DNA of 64,000 nucleotides, from assembly GCA_019637355.1 (NCBI GenBank), contig JAHBVT010000001.1:1891192-1955191 (forward strand), written 5' to 3'. The translations under genes and the position numbers were made by a program. Shown piece after piece: positions 39,686-48,669 of the stretch (its first letter is position 1; each line of letters begins with the position of its first letter). Source of the DNA: Gemmatimonadaceae bacterium (GTDB taxonomy: Bacteria > Gemmatimonadota > Gemmatimonadetes > Gemmatimonadales > Gemmatimonadaceae). Below the pieces are notes generated by a model. The model was not told the origin of the DNA. It worked only from the letters and a program-made list of their open reading frames with translations, and did not search any database.

Positions 39686-40930
39686 GTGCCGCTCCTCGAG
39701 GCCGTGCGCCTCGCCCTCGCGACCATCCGGGTGCAGAAGCTCAAGAGCTTCTTCACCCTGGCGGGCGTGTGCATCGGCGTGATGTTCCTCATCACGGTGG
39801 TGAGCATCATCGAGGGAATGGGGCGCTATATGAAGGACGACCTCGTGGGCAAGCTCATCGCGGTCAATTCCTTCGAGCTGCGGCGCTTCCCGAACATCAA
39901 TATGGGCGAGAGTTCGCCGGCCACCTGGGATGAATACCGGCGCCGGCCGCGGCTCTACATCTCGGACCTGCTGCCGGTGGTGGAGGCCCTGCCCGAGGGC
40001 ACACGCTGGGCGCAGGAGTCGGATGCCAACGTGCGCCTGGTCAGCCGCTACGCGCGGCCGCGCGCCGCCGAGGCCATCGGCATCGACGGTGACTGGTTCG
40101 CGATCAAGAACCTCGCCCTGCGCGACGGCCGGGAGTTCACGGCGCAGGAGATGACCAACGGCGAGAACGTGCTGATCATCGGGCCGGACGTGGTGGACCG
40201 TGTGTTCCCCGGCGTGGACCCCATCGGCCGCGAAGTGCGCATCGGCACCACGCCCTACCGGGTCATCGGCATCACCGAGTCGCGCGGCAGCGCCTTCGGC
40301 ATCTCGTTCGACAACTTCGTCATCGCCCCCTGGCGCTCGCCCATCCGCAAGCTGCTCAACCCCGCCCCGCAGATGATCGACGCGGTCATCATCCAGGCGG
40401 AGAACCAGGCCGTGATGATGGAGGCGCAGGAGCGGGTGCGCAGCGTGATGCGCACCACCCGCAAGCTGCGGCCCAGCCAGAAGGACAACTTCTCGATGCA
40501 GACCTCCGACTCGGCGCTGGAGTTCTGGAACAAGATCGAGGGCTACCTGATCGTCGCCGGCGTGGCCTTGCCGGCCATCGGACTGGTCGTGGGCGCGATC
40601 GTGATTATGAACATTATGCTCGTGGCCGTCGCCGAGCGGACGCGGGAGATCGGGATCCGCAAGGCGCTGGGCGCCAAGCGGCGCGACATCCTCGCGCAGT
40701 TCCTCGTGGAGTCGGCGACGCTGAGCACCGTCGGCGCGATGCTGGGCATCGCGATGGGCATCGGTTTCGCGCAGGCCATCGCGGCGGTGACGCCGCTGCC
40801 GGCCAGCGTGGCGCCCTGGAGCATCATCGTGGGGGTGAGCGTCGGGATGGGCGTGGGCATCGTGTCGGGCGTGTATCCGGCCAGCCGCGCCTCGCGGCTG
40901 GACCCGGTTGTCGCCCTGCGACAGGAGTAG
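39686..40930 (+). CDS. MacB/FtsX-type ABC permease, type A, first copy
   Basis: A 414-residue protein with a GTG start. One N-terminal helix (KSFFTLAGVCIGVMFLITVV) precedes a large periplasmic MacB-like core domain of about 230 residues. Three C-terminal FtsX helices follow, including a conserved NIMLVAVAERTREIGIRKALGAKRRD cytoplasmic loop split across residues about 300-335. It lacks its own ATPase domain, unlike E. coli MacB, and must use the separate ATPase just upstream. It is most similar to the proteins starting at 42191 and 48670 in this window. The following gene starts 3 bp after its stop. Confidence 0.9.
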   Translation: MPLLEAVRLALATIRVQKLKSFFTLAGVCIGVMFLITVVSIIEGMGRYMKDDLVGKLIAVNSFELRRFPNINMGESSPATWDEYRRRPRLYISDLLPVVEALPEGTRWAQESDANVRLVSRYARPRAAEAIGIDGDWFAIKNLALRDGREFTAQEMTNGENVLIIGPDVVDRVFPGVDPIGREVRIGTTPYRVIGITESRGSAFGISFDNFVIAPWRSPIRKLLNPAPQMIDAVIIQAENQAVMMEAQERVRSVMRTTRKLRPSQKDNFSMQTSDSALEFWNKIEGYLIVAGVALPAIGLVVGAIVIMNIMLVAVAERTREIGIRKALGAKRRDILAQFLVESATLSTVGAMLGIAMGIGFAQAIAAVTPLPASVAPWSIIVGVSVGMGVGIVSGVYPASRASRLDPVVALRQE

Positions 40931-40933
40931 CGG

Positions 40934-42187
40934 ATGAGCCTCTCCTCGAAGGTGTACAACCTCACCGAAGGGGTGCGCATCGCCGTCGAGAGCATCGTCG
41001 GCAACAAGGTGCGCGCCTTCCTGACGATTCTGGGTGTGGCGGTGGGCGTGTTCGTGGTCGTGGTGATCTCGGCGGCGATCCACGGCATCAACACGAGCGT
41101 CACCAAGGAGTTCGAGGCGACCGGGCCGACGACGTTCTTCGTGTCGCGCTATCCGATTTCCTTCGAGGCCTGCGACGGCACCGAGGACACCTGCAAATGG
41201 CTGCGCAACCCCCCCATCACCTGGGACGAGGTCGCGCGCCTCGCGGCGCTGGACGATGCCGCCGCCGTCGGCGTGCGGATGGACTGGACGGGCGCGTTCA
41301 AGTACCGCGACCAGTTGCTGCCCGCGGCGCAGATCGAGGCGTACACGGCCAACTGGAGCCAGTTCGGTGCGCCGGAGATGCTCCCGGGCGGGCGGGTGTT
41401 CACCGAGCAGGAGTTCCGCTCGGCCGCACGGGTGATCGTGCTGAACACCACGGCAGCGGAGCGCCTCTTCGGCGAGTCTGATCCGCTGGACAAGATGATG
41501 ACGGTGAACGGCAACCAGTTCCAGGTCATCGGCGTCTACAAGGACAAGGCCAGCTTCCTCACGGGCGCCGATCGCGCCAAGGGCGTGATGCCGGTGACCA
41601 CGCTGCAGCGGGCGCTGAACGTGCGGCGCGGGGATATGGGCTTGGTGGTCAAGCCGCGCGGGGCGGTGGCGCGCGATGACCTCGTGGACCAGGTGACCGC
41701 GACACTGCGTGGCGCACGGGGCCTGCGCCCCAGCGAGGAGTCGAACTTCTCAATCATCACCCAGGACAAGCTGATGGAGACCTGGGGGCGCATCACCACA
41801 GCGTTCTTCGCCGTGATGATCGCGCTCTCGGCGGTGGGCCTGATCGTCGGCGGCGTCGGGGTGGTGGCGATTATGATGATTTCGGTCACCGAGCGCACCC
41901 GTGAGATTGGCGTGCGCAAAGCGCTGGGCGCGACGCGGCTGACGATCCTCTGGCAGTTCCTGATCGAAGCGGTCACGCTCACGGGCATCGGGGCCGGCAT
42001 CGGGCTCGCCGGCGGCTGGGCGGTGTCGTTCCTGATCCGCAGCGGCACGAGCATCGAGGCCGCGATCCCGCCGGGCGCGGCCGTCGCCGCCCTGCTCGCG
42101 AGCGCCGTGACCGGCATCGTGTTCGGGATGGTGCCGGCCTTCCGCGCCGCGCGGCTGGATCCCGTCGAAGCGCTCCGCCACGAGTAG
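40934..42187 (+). CDS. MacB/FtsX-type ABC permease, type B, first copy
   Basis: A 417-residue protein. N-terminal helix NKVRAFLTILGVAVGVFVVV, periplasmic core, then three C-terminal helices around GVGVVAIMMISVTERTREIG. The periplasmic domain carries a close cysteine pair (EACDGTEDTCKWLRNPP, 8 residues apart) that could form a disulfide; the type A proteins lack it. It is most similar to the proteins at 43433 and 49908. It probably pairs with the preceding type A permease as a heterodimer. Confidence 0.9.
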   Translation: MSLSSKVYNLTEGVRIAVESIVGNKVRAFLTILGVAVGVFVVVVISAAIHGINTSVTKEFEATGPTTFFVSRYPISFEACDGTEDTCKWLRNPPITWDEVARLAALDDAAAVGVRMDWTGAFKYRDQLLPAAQIEAYTANWSQFGAPEMLPGGRVFTEQEFRSAARVIVLNTTAAERLFGESDPLDKMMTVNGNQFQVIGVYKDKASFLTGADRAKGVMPVTTLQRALNVRRGDMGLVVKPRGAVARDDLVDQVTATLRGARGLRPSEESNFSIITQDKLMETWGRITTAFFAVMIALSAVGLIVGGVGVVAIMMISVTERTREIGVRKALGATRLTILWQFLIEAVTLTGIGAGIGLAGGWAVSFLIRSGTSIEAAIPPGAAVAALLASAVTGIVFGMVPAFRAARLDPVEALRHE

Positions 42188-42190
42188 CGA

Positions 42191-43429
42191 ATGCCCTTCT
42201 TCGAAGCGGTCCGGCTGGCCTTGCAGACCATCCGCGTACAGAAGCTCAAGAGCTTCTTCACGCTCATCGGCGTGATGATCGGCGTGATGTTCCTGATTGC
42301 GGTGGTGAGCATCGTCGAGGGGATGAGCGACTACGTCGAGAATGACTTCGCCGCCAAGATCATCGGCGTGAACACCTTCGACGTGCGACGCTGGCCGAAC
42401 TTCACGCCCAACGAGTCGGACGACGAGTGGCGGGCCTACCTGCGCCGGCCGCGCGTGTTCCAGCCCGAGGCGGACGTGGTGGCCGAGGCGCTGGGTCCGT
42501 CGTTCCGCATCGCGCGCGTGAACGAGACCTTCCTGCAGGCCTTCGTGACCGGCGTGCGGCCGCAGAGCGTGCAGGCGATCGCCACCGACGAGAGCTACTT
42601 CGAGATCAAGAAGTTCGGCATTTCGAGCGGCCGCGCGTTCAACGCGCAGGATGTGGCCGCGGGCGCCAAGGTGGTCGTGATCGGGGACGAGCTGGCCAAG
42701 TACTACTGGCCGGGCCTCGACCCCATCGACCGCGAGATGCGGATCGCCGGCCAGACCTACCGCGTCATCGGCGTGATCGAGCCCCAGGGCTCGGTGTTCG
42801 GCTTCTCGATGGACCGGATGGCGATCGCGCCGTTCTCGACGCCGCTGTCGCGGGCCATCCGCCCGCGCGGCGACCTCGGCCGCATCACCGTGCAGGCGAC
42901 CAGCCGCGAGATCCTCGACGACGGAATGGAGTCGGTGCGCGAGGCCCTGCGCGGCTTCCGCCGCCTCGGCCCGGCCGATGGAGATAACTTCGCGCTCGAG
43001 ACCTCCGACGCGGCGCTCGGGTTCTTCGATGCGCTCAAGGGCAAGCTGATCCTGTTCGGCACGGCCCTGCCGGCCATCGGCCTCGTCGTGGGCGCGATGG
43101 TGATTATGAACATTATGCTCGTGGCGGTGGCCGAACGCACGCGCGAGATCGGCGTGCGCAAGGCGCTCGGCGCGCGGCGGCGCGACATCATCTCGCAGTT
43201 CCTCGTCGAGGCGGCGACGCTGTCGGTGATCGGCGCCGCCATCGGCGCGCTGATGGGCATCGCCATCGCGCAACTGATCGCGGCGGTCACGCCCCTGCCC
43301 GCCTCGGTCGCGCCGTGGTCGCTGGTGATGGCGCTGGTGGTCGGCGCGGGCGTGGGCATCGTCGCCGGCATCTATCCCGCCAGCCGCGCGGCGCGGCTGG
43401 ATCCCATCGCCGCCCTGCGCCAGGAGTAG
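42191..43429 (+). CDS. MacB/FtsX-type ABC permease, type A, second copy
   Basis: A 412-residue protein. The first 40 residues (EAVRLALQTIRVQKLKSFFT) are nearly identical to the first type A copy. The C-terminal FtsX region repeats the same LPAIGLVVGAMVIMNIMLVA block, while the periplasmic core is clearly diverged. This pattern suggests a shared docking apparatus with different periplasmic partners or cargo. It starts 3 bp after the previous stop, with the last GAG codon of the previous gene acting as a possible ribosome-binding element. Confidence 0.9.
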   Translation: MPFFEAVRLALQTIRVQKLKSFFTLIGVMIGVMFLIAVVSIVEGMSDYVENDFAAKIIGVNTFDVRRWPNFTPNESDDEWRAYLRRPRVFQPEADVVAEALGPSFRIARVNETFLQAFVTGVRPQSVQAIATDESYFEIKKFGISSGRAFNAQDVAAGAKVVVIGDELAKYYWPGLDPIDREMRIAGQTYRVIGVIEPQGSVFGFSMDRMAIAPFSTPLSRAIRPRGDLGRITVQATSREILDDGMESVREALRGFRRLGPADGDNFALETSDAALGFFDALKGKLILFGTALPAIGLVVGAMVIMNIMLVAVAERTREIGVRKALGARRRDIISQFLVEAATLSVIGAAIGALMGIAIAQLIAAVTPLPASVAPWSLVMALVVGAGVGIVAGIYPASRAARLDPIAALRQE

Positions 43430-43432
43430 CCG

Positions 43433-44695
43433 ATGCGTCTCTGGGACCGTTTGGCGATGACCTTCGAGGGCGTGCTGATGGCCCTCGAGTCGCTCAAGGC
43501 GAACAAGGTGCGTGCCGCGCTGACCATCTCGGGCGTTGCCGTCGGCGTGTTCGTCGTCGTCGCGATGGGCGCGACGGTGCACGGCATCCGCAACTCCTTC
43601 CAGTCTGATATGGACGAGTTCGGCACGGCCACCTTCCAGATCCGCCGCCGCAACCCGGGCTTCAGCAACTGCAACCCGACGACGGACTGCCCCGACCGCC
43701 GGAATCCGGGCGTGTCGCTCGCCGAGTGGCGCGCCGTGCGGCAACTGCCGGAGGTGGAGAGCGCAATGGCCTGGCTCTTCGGCGGCGGCACGGTGACGTA
43801 TCGCGACCGCATCGTCAAGAACGTGGGATACGACGCGCAGAGCACGGAATGGATCCGCACGGACCAGGCGGACATCGCGCCCGGCCGGACGTTCACCGAG
43901 TCGGAGCACGACGCGGCGGCGCTGGTGACGCTGGTGAACGCGAAGCTGGCCGAGGAACTCTTTGGCGACTCCGACCCGATCGGCAAGGAGATCGACCTGT
44001 CGGGCACGCGCTTCACGGTGATCGGCGTCTACCATACCAAGGCGGGCTTCCTGAAGTCGCTGGACGGTCGCGGCCCGGACACGCCCCGGATGGTCCTCCC
44101 GATGATGACGGCGTACCGCCGCCTCGGCGTCTGGCGCAACTCGATGATGGTGATGGTGAAGCCGCAGGCCACGGTGAGCCGCGACGACGCGATGGACGCG
44201 GTGACGGCGACGCTACGCGGGATGCGCGGCCTGCGCCCCAGCCAGCCCAACACGTTCTACCTGGTCGGACAGGACAAGATGATGGAGACCTTCGACCAGC
44301 TCTTCGGTGCGATCTTTATGGTCGGCCTCGGGCTCTCGGCCGTGGGCCTGCTGGTGGGTGGCGTCGGCGTGGTGGCCATTATGATGATCTCGGTCACGGA
44401 ACGCACGCGGGAGATCGGCGTGCGCAAGGCGCTGGGCGCGACGCGCGGCATCATCCTCTGGCAGTTCCTGGTCGAGGCGGCGACGCTGACGACGCTGGGC
44501 GCGACAATCGGCCTCGTGCTGGGCGGCGGGCTGGCCTGGGTGATCCGCGCCAATTCGACCATCCCCGCGACGATCCCCCTCGGCGCCATCGTCGCGTCGC
44601 TGCTCGGCGCCGCGATGACCGGCATCGTGTTCGGGATGCTTCCGGCGTCGCGGGCGTCGCGGCTGGACCCGGTCGAGGCACTGCGGCACGAGTAG
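43433..44695 (+). CDS. MacB/FtsX-type ABC permease, type B, second copy
   Basis: A 420-residue protein. N-terminal helix NKVRAALTISGVAVGVFVVV matches the first type B copy. The periplasmic core has a cysteine pair (SNCNPTTDCPDRRNP, 6 residues apart) in the same place. The C-terminal region keeps GVGVVAIMMISVTERTREIG and ends RLDPVEALRHE, identical to copy one. It completes the second A-B pair. The 51 bp after its stop precede the binding-protein-like gene. Confidence 0.9.
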   Translation: MRLWDRLAMTFEGVLMALESLKANKVRAALTISGVAVGVFVVVAMGATVHGIRNSFQSDMDEFGTATFQIRRRNPGFSNCNPTTDCPDRRNPGVSLAEWRAVRQLPEVESAMAWLFGGGTVTYRDRIVKNVGYDAQSTEWIRTDQADIAPGRTFTESEHDAAALVTLVNAKLAEELFGDSDPIGKEIDLSGTRFTVIGVYHTKAGFLKSLDGRGPDTPRMVLPMMTAYRRLGVWRNSMMVMVKPQATVSRDDAMDAVTATLRGMRGLRPSQPNTFYLVGQDKMMETFDQLFGAIFMVGLGLSAVGLLVGGVGVVAIMMISVTERTREIGVRKALGATRGIILWQFLVEAATLTTLGATIGLVLGGGLAWVIRANSTIPATIPLGAIVASLLGAAMTGIVFGMLPASRASRLDPVEALRHE

Positions 44696-44746
44696 CGCGT
44701 GCCGCCGCCCCTCGCGGTGGCGGCGTAGGCGTAGCATCCTTCGAGG

Positions 44747-45907
44747 GTGCGCCTTCTCTCACGATGCCCTGCGCGTCCGATGTGCGCGGTCGCTGTTGCC
44801 GCAGTGCTCGCGGCCGCCTGCTCCGACGGCGTGGCACGCCCGGCCATCGGCTTCACCTACAACTGGGGTGACTCCCCACTTGAGCGATTCGTGGAGCACG
44901 CGCTCAATGACGGAGTGCGGCCGCGCGACTCCCTGCGCCTGGTGTTCGAGTCGCGGGGCGGTTGGCAGCAGTACGGCAGTTCCACGATGGCGGCCGAGGT
45001 GCGGCGCGCGAGCCTGATCGCGGCCGACTCGGAGGTGCTGGCCGTGATCGGGCCGGGTGGCAGTCGCGAAGCCCTGCAGGTGGCCCCCATCTACGCCGAA
45101 GCCGGTGTGGCGATGATCGTCCCGACGGGGACCAGTCGACTGCTCGCCGGCGCGGGCGACCACGTGCTCCGGTTGGCCCCAGACGATTCGGTGCAGGGCG
45201 AGTTCATCGCGGCCTTCGCCGACACGGCTCTGGGCGCGAAGTCATTGGCCGTCTTTCACGTGCCCGACGAATATGGCATCGGATTGGCGGCCGGGACGGC
45301 ATCGACCGCGGCCGCCCGCGGGCTGCAGATCCTCGTGCGCACGCCGATCGCCTTGGTGCGAGCCTGCGGCGATCGCGGGGATGGTGATGCCTACTATGCG
45401 CGACTCGCCACCGATCTGGCGCGCCGCGGACGTCCGGACGCCGTGGTGCTGGCGATGCGCACGGTCGAGGCCGGATGCCTCGCCACTGCGCTGCGGGCCC
45501 GCTGGCCTGGCATCGTCTTGATCGCCGGTGACGGGGTGTATCTCGACACGCCGCTGTTCAACAGCGCCGGCACGGCCGTCGACGGGATGTACCTCGTGGC
45601 GTTCTGGCATCCGGAGATCCCGTCGGCGCGGGCCCGGGAGTTCGCGGTGGAGTACCGGCGGGTGACCGGCCGCGAACCGCGCCACGGCGATGCCGTGTTC
45701 GTGGACGGCGCGCTGTTGGTCGCGCAAGCCATCCGCGGCGGCGCACGCTCGCGGCCCGCGCTGCTGCGCGCGCTGCGCGAGACCGGGACGCGGCGTCCGG
45801 CCTTTGAGGGCTACAGTGGCACGATCAGCTTCGCGTCGGACGCGCGGCGCCCGCTGTGGATGACGCGCATCGTCGGCCGCGGCTCCGTCCTGCTCGCCGG
45901 CCGATGA
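44747..45907 (+). CDS. Periplasmic-binding-protein-like lipoprotein (Leu/Ile/Val type)
   Basis: A 386-residue protein with a GTG start and lipobox AAVLAAACSD. The fold is that of type I periplasmic binding proteins: SEVLAVIGPGGSREALQVAPIY, GVAMIVPTGTSRLL, a DEYGIGLAAGTASTAAARGL strand-helix block, PDAVVLAMRTVE and VDGMYLVAFWHPE. Such proteins bind amino acids, amides or small organic acids. No LIV-type permease is nearby. Its stop overlaps the start of a hybrid histidine kinase (ATGA), so the likely role is ligand sensing at the membrane, like other binding protein-kinase pairs. That role is inference. Confidence 0.82.
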   Translation: MRLLSRCPARPMCAVAVAAVLAAACSDGVARPAIGFTYNWGDSPLERFVEHALNDGVRPRDSLRLVFESRGGWQQYGSSTMAAEVRRASLIAADSEVLAVIGPGGSREALQVAPIYAEAGVAMIVPTGTSRLLAGAGDHVLRLAPDDSVQGEFIAAFADTALGAKSLAVFHVPDEYGIGLAAGTASTAAARGLQILVRTPIALVRACGDRGDGDAYYARLATDLARRGRPDAVVLAMRTVEAGCLATALRARWPGIVLIAGDGVYLDTPLFNSAGTAVDGMYLVAFWHPEIPSARAREFAVEYRRVTGREPRHGDAVFVDGALLVAQAIRGGARSRPALLRALRETGTRRPAFEGYSGTISFASDARRPLWMTRIVGRGSVLLAGR

Positions 45908-48660
45908 GCCGGCCGCGGCGGGCGCTGCCGCTCCGCGTCCTCCTGTCGCTGTTCGCGGCGACCACAGTCGTGTACGTCACCATCGTCGCGGCGCAGCTCA
46001 TCCGGACGATCGTGCCGCTGGCCCAGGACCTGCGTGGCCGGTCGCGGGACCTGCTCGACGATCACGACCGGGTGTCGGCCAGCCTGGTTGCGCTGCACGA
46101 GGCGCGGCGGCAGCTCGCGCGCCTGGCGCCGCCGCTCGTGCCCGGCGCCGAGCCCCTGCCCGACCGCGACCGGCTGCGCGACTCGCTGTTGGCCTTGCTC
46201 GACCGCAGCGCCTCCATGCGGGCCAGCATCGACCGCGCGGACGTCCCGCTCGAGATGCGCCTGCTGCTCGCCGACGCAGTCGGTGCGGAGGCGGCGATTG
46301 CGGTGACGCTGCTCGAGGCCGAGCGCGCCATCGCGGTGAACCAGCCGCAGGCGGCCGTCGTGGCGTTCCGGGCGTCGGGGATCCTCTCGGACTCCGCCCG
46401 CAGCCTCCTCTCGCGCGCGCAGCGCGTGGCCATCGCGCACACGCTGGAACGCCAGGAAGGCCTGGCCGCCGAGCTGACGGAGCTCGAGCGATTCTCGCTG
46501 GCGTTCGCGCTGCTGGGCACGGTGTTGCTCGTGATCGGGGTGTGGATTGCGCGCACGCGGGTCTACCTCCCGGTGCAGGCGATGGCACGGGCCGTCCAGC
46601 GTGTGTCGTCGGGCGACCTCGATGCCGACGTCCGGGTGACGCACGACGACGAGCTGGGCCAGCTCGGCCAGCACCTCAACGAGATGACGGCGGTGCTGCG
46701 GGAGCGGGCCGCGGACGAGACCCGACGCCGGGAGAACCTGACTGAGCGCTTCGGGCGCATCCTCGACTCCTCCGCCAGCGCGATCTGCGTGTTCGACGGG
46801 ACGAGCCTGCAGGTGGTACTGGCCAACCGCGGCGCGTCTGAGATCTTCGGGTGCAGTGCCGACGCGCTGCGACAGCGGCGCCTGTCCGACCTACTCGGGG
46901 GACTCTCGCCGGAGCGCCTCGAGGCCCTGCTGTCCGAATTGCAGGGCCCGGAGGCCCCGCGCGTCCTGCTGACAACGTGGCTGACGCGCGCCGACGGCCG
47001 TCTGCGCGCCGCCGAGGTCGCGCTGCAGGCCTCGCGGGACGAGGATGCCAGCGTGATCGTGCTGGTCGCCGAGGATGCGGCGGCGCGGGAGCAGATGCGC
47101 GACTTCGACGCGCGCCTGCGAGAGTTCGCGCTCGAGCACGAGCGGGCAATCGGCCGCGGCGACGTGGTCGGGACGATGCGGCTCCTCACCGCCTTCGTCT
47201 GCGACACGCTGGACGCGGACCGCTGCGGCGTGTGGCGGGTCGGCGGAGGCGGCGCCGAGGCCGTCGCCGTGTTCGACGCCGTCAGCGGCGCGCACCGCGA
47301 CGACCTGCCGCTCGACGCTGGCTCCGACGGACCGGAGACCTATCGCTGCGCCATCCGCGTCGGCGGCCGCGAGACGGCGATGCTGGCCGTCCGCCGCGAT
47401 AGCCGCGCCTTCTCGATGGACGAACGCAGCTTTGTGGGCGCGGTGGCGGATCTCGCCGTGCGCACCTTCGAGGCCGCGGCGCGCAGCACGCTCGAGCAGG
47501 CGCTGGCCCGTGCGCACCGGATGGACTCGATCGGCCAACTGGCCGGCGGCGTGGCGCACGACTTCAACAACCTGCTGACGGCGATTCTCGGGAACCTCGA
47601 GGCCAGCCGCGCCGGGCTGGAGCGGGGCTCCGAGCTCGACGTCGCGCTGGGGGAGGCGGAACACGCGGCCCTGCGCGCCGCCGATCTCACGCGCCAGCTG
47701 CTGACCTTCGCGCGGCAGCAGGTGGTAGAAACGCGCGCCGTGCGGGTGGAATCACGCGTCAGTGACGCCGAAGCGATGCTCCGGCGTCTCGTCGGGCCCG
47801 AGCGCGCGTTGCGCCTCGCACTGGAACCGCCCGTCGGCAGCGTGCGGCTGGGATCCGGGCAGCTGGAGCAGATCCTCGTCAACCTGGTCGTGAATGCGCG
47901 CGACGCGACGCCGGCCGGCGGCGCGATCGACATCGAGGCCCGCCGTCGCACGCTCAGCGAGGCCGAGCTGGTGCAGTTCCCGGGACTGCAGGCCGGGGAG
48001 CACGTGGAGCTCGTGGTGCGCGACACGGGGGTCGGGATGGACCAGGCCACCCTGGAGCGGGTGTTCGAGCCGTTCTTCACCACCAAGGGGGTCGGCGCGG
48101 GCACCGGCCTCGGCCTCGCGGTGTGCTACGGCATCGTCCGCAACGCGGGGGGCGTGATCTCCGCCACGAGCACGCCCGGAGCGGGCACGACCTTCCGCAT
48201 CCTGCTGCCCAGCACCCCGGAGCGGGACTCGCCGCGGCCCGGGTCGGCGACGACGGCCGAGACGCGCGGCGTGACCGTGCTGGTGGCGGAGGACGAACCC
48301 GCCATCCGTGCGCTGGTCTCGCGGATGCTGGCCGCTCGCGGGTTCCGCGTGCTGACCGCCGCCGATGGCGACGAGGCCCTCGGCGTCGCGTCGCGCGAGC
48401 CGGGTCCGATCGAGCTGCTCGTCACGGACGTGGTGATGCCCCGCCTCGGCGGCGTGGAGCTGGCGCGCGGCCTGCGGGCCATCCGGCCGGACGTCCGGAT
48501 CCTGTTTATGTCGGGCTACGCGGCCACGGCGCCGATCGAGGACGGCGAGTTCGGGGATGCCGCCTTCCTCGCCAAGCCCTTCAACACGCAGGAACTGCTG
48601 CGGCGGGTGCAGGAGCTGCTGCGTGGCGACACCGAATCCGCACGCGCGACACCCCACTAG
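45904..48660 (+). CDS. Hybrid histidine kinase with HAMP, PAS and GAF domains and a receiver
   Basis: A 918-residue protein. Membrane helix one (about 12-32) and helix two (about 200-218) enclose a helical sensor domain. HAMP (VYLPVQAMARAVQRVSSGDL), PAS (about 280-395) and GAF (about 420-525) follow. The phospho-acceptor is H552 in GGVAHDFNN, the HATPase has NLVVNARDATPAGG and GAGTGLGLAVCYG, and the receiver phospho-acceptor is D842 in LVTDVVMPR. It is co-translated with the binding-protein-like lipoprotein, the obvious candidate for its ligand receptor. No DNA-binding output gene adjoins; permease genes follow after 9 bp. Confidence 0.92.
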   Translation: MSRPRRALPLRVLLSLFAATTVVYVTIVAAQLIRTIVPLAQDLRGRSRDLLDDHDRVSASLVALHEARRQLARLAPPLVPGAEPLPDRDRLRDSLLALLDRSASMRASIDRADVPLEMRLLLADAVGAEAAIAVTLLEAERAIAVNQPQAAVVAFRASGILSDSARSLLSRAQRVAIAHTLERQEGLAAELTELERFSLAFALLGTVLLVIGVWIARTRVYLPVQAMARAVQRVSSGDLDADVRVTHDDELGQLGQHLNEMTAVLRERAADETRRRENLTERFGRILDSSASAICVFDGTSLQVVLANRGASEIFGCSADALRQRRLSDLLGGLSPERLEALLSELQGPEAPRVLLTTWLTRADGRLRAAEVALQASRDEDASVIVLVAEDAAAREQMRDFDARLREFALEHERAIGRGDVVGTMRLLTAFVCDTLDADRCGVWRVGGGGAEAVAVFDAVSGAHRDDLPLDAGSDGPETYRCAIRVGGRETAMLAVRRDSRAFSMDERSFVGAVADLAVRTFEAAARSTLEQALARAHRMDSIGQLAGGVAHDFNNLLTAILGNLEASRAGLERGSELDVALGEAEHAALRAADLTRQLLTFARQQVVETRAVRVESRVSDAEAMLRRLVGPERALRLALEPPVGSVRLGSGQLEQILVNLVVNARDATPAGGAIDIEARRRTLSEAELVQFPGLQAGEHVELVVRDTGVGMDQATLERVFEPFFTTKGVGAGTGLGLAVCYGIVRNAGGVISATSTPGAGTTFRILLPSTPERDSPRPGSATTAETRGVTVLVAEDEPAIRALVSRMLAARGFRVLTAADGDEALGVASREPGPIELLVTDVVMPRLGGVELARGLRAIRPDVRILFMSGYAATAPIEDGEFGDAAFLAKPFNTQELLRRVQELLRGDTESARATPH

Positions 48661-48669
48661 ATTTCGGGC

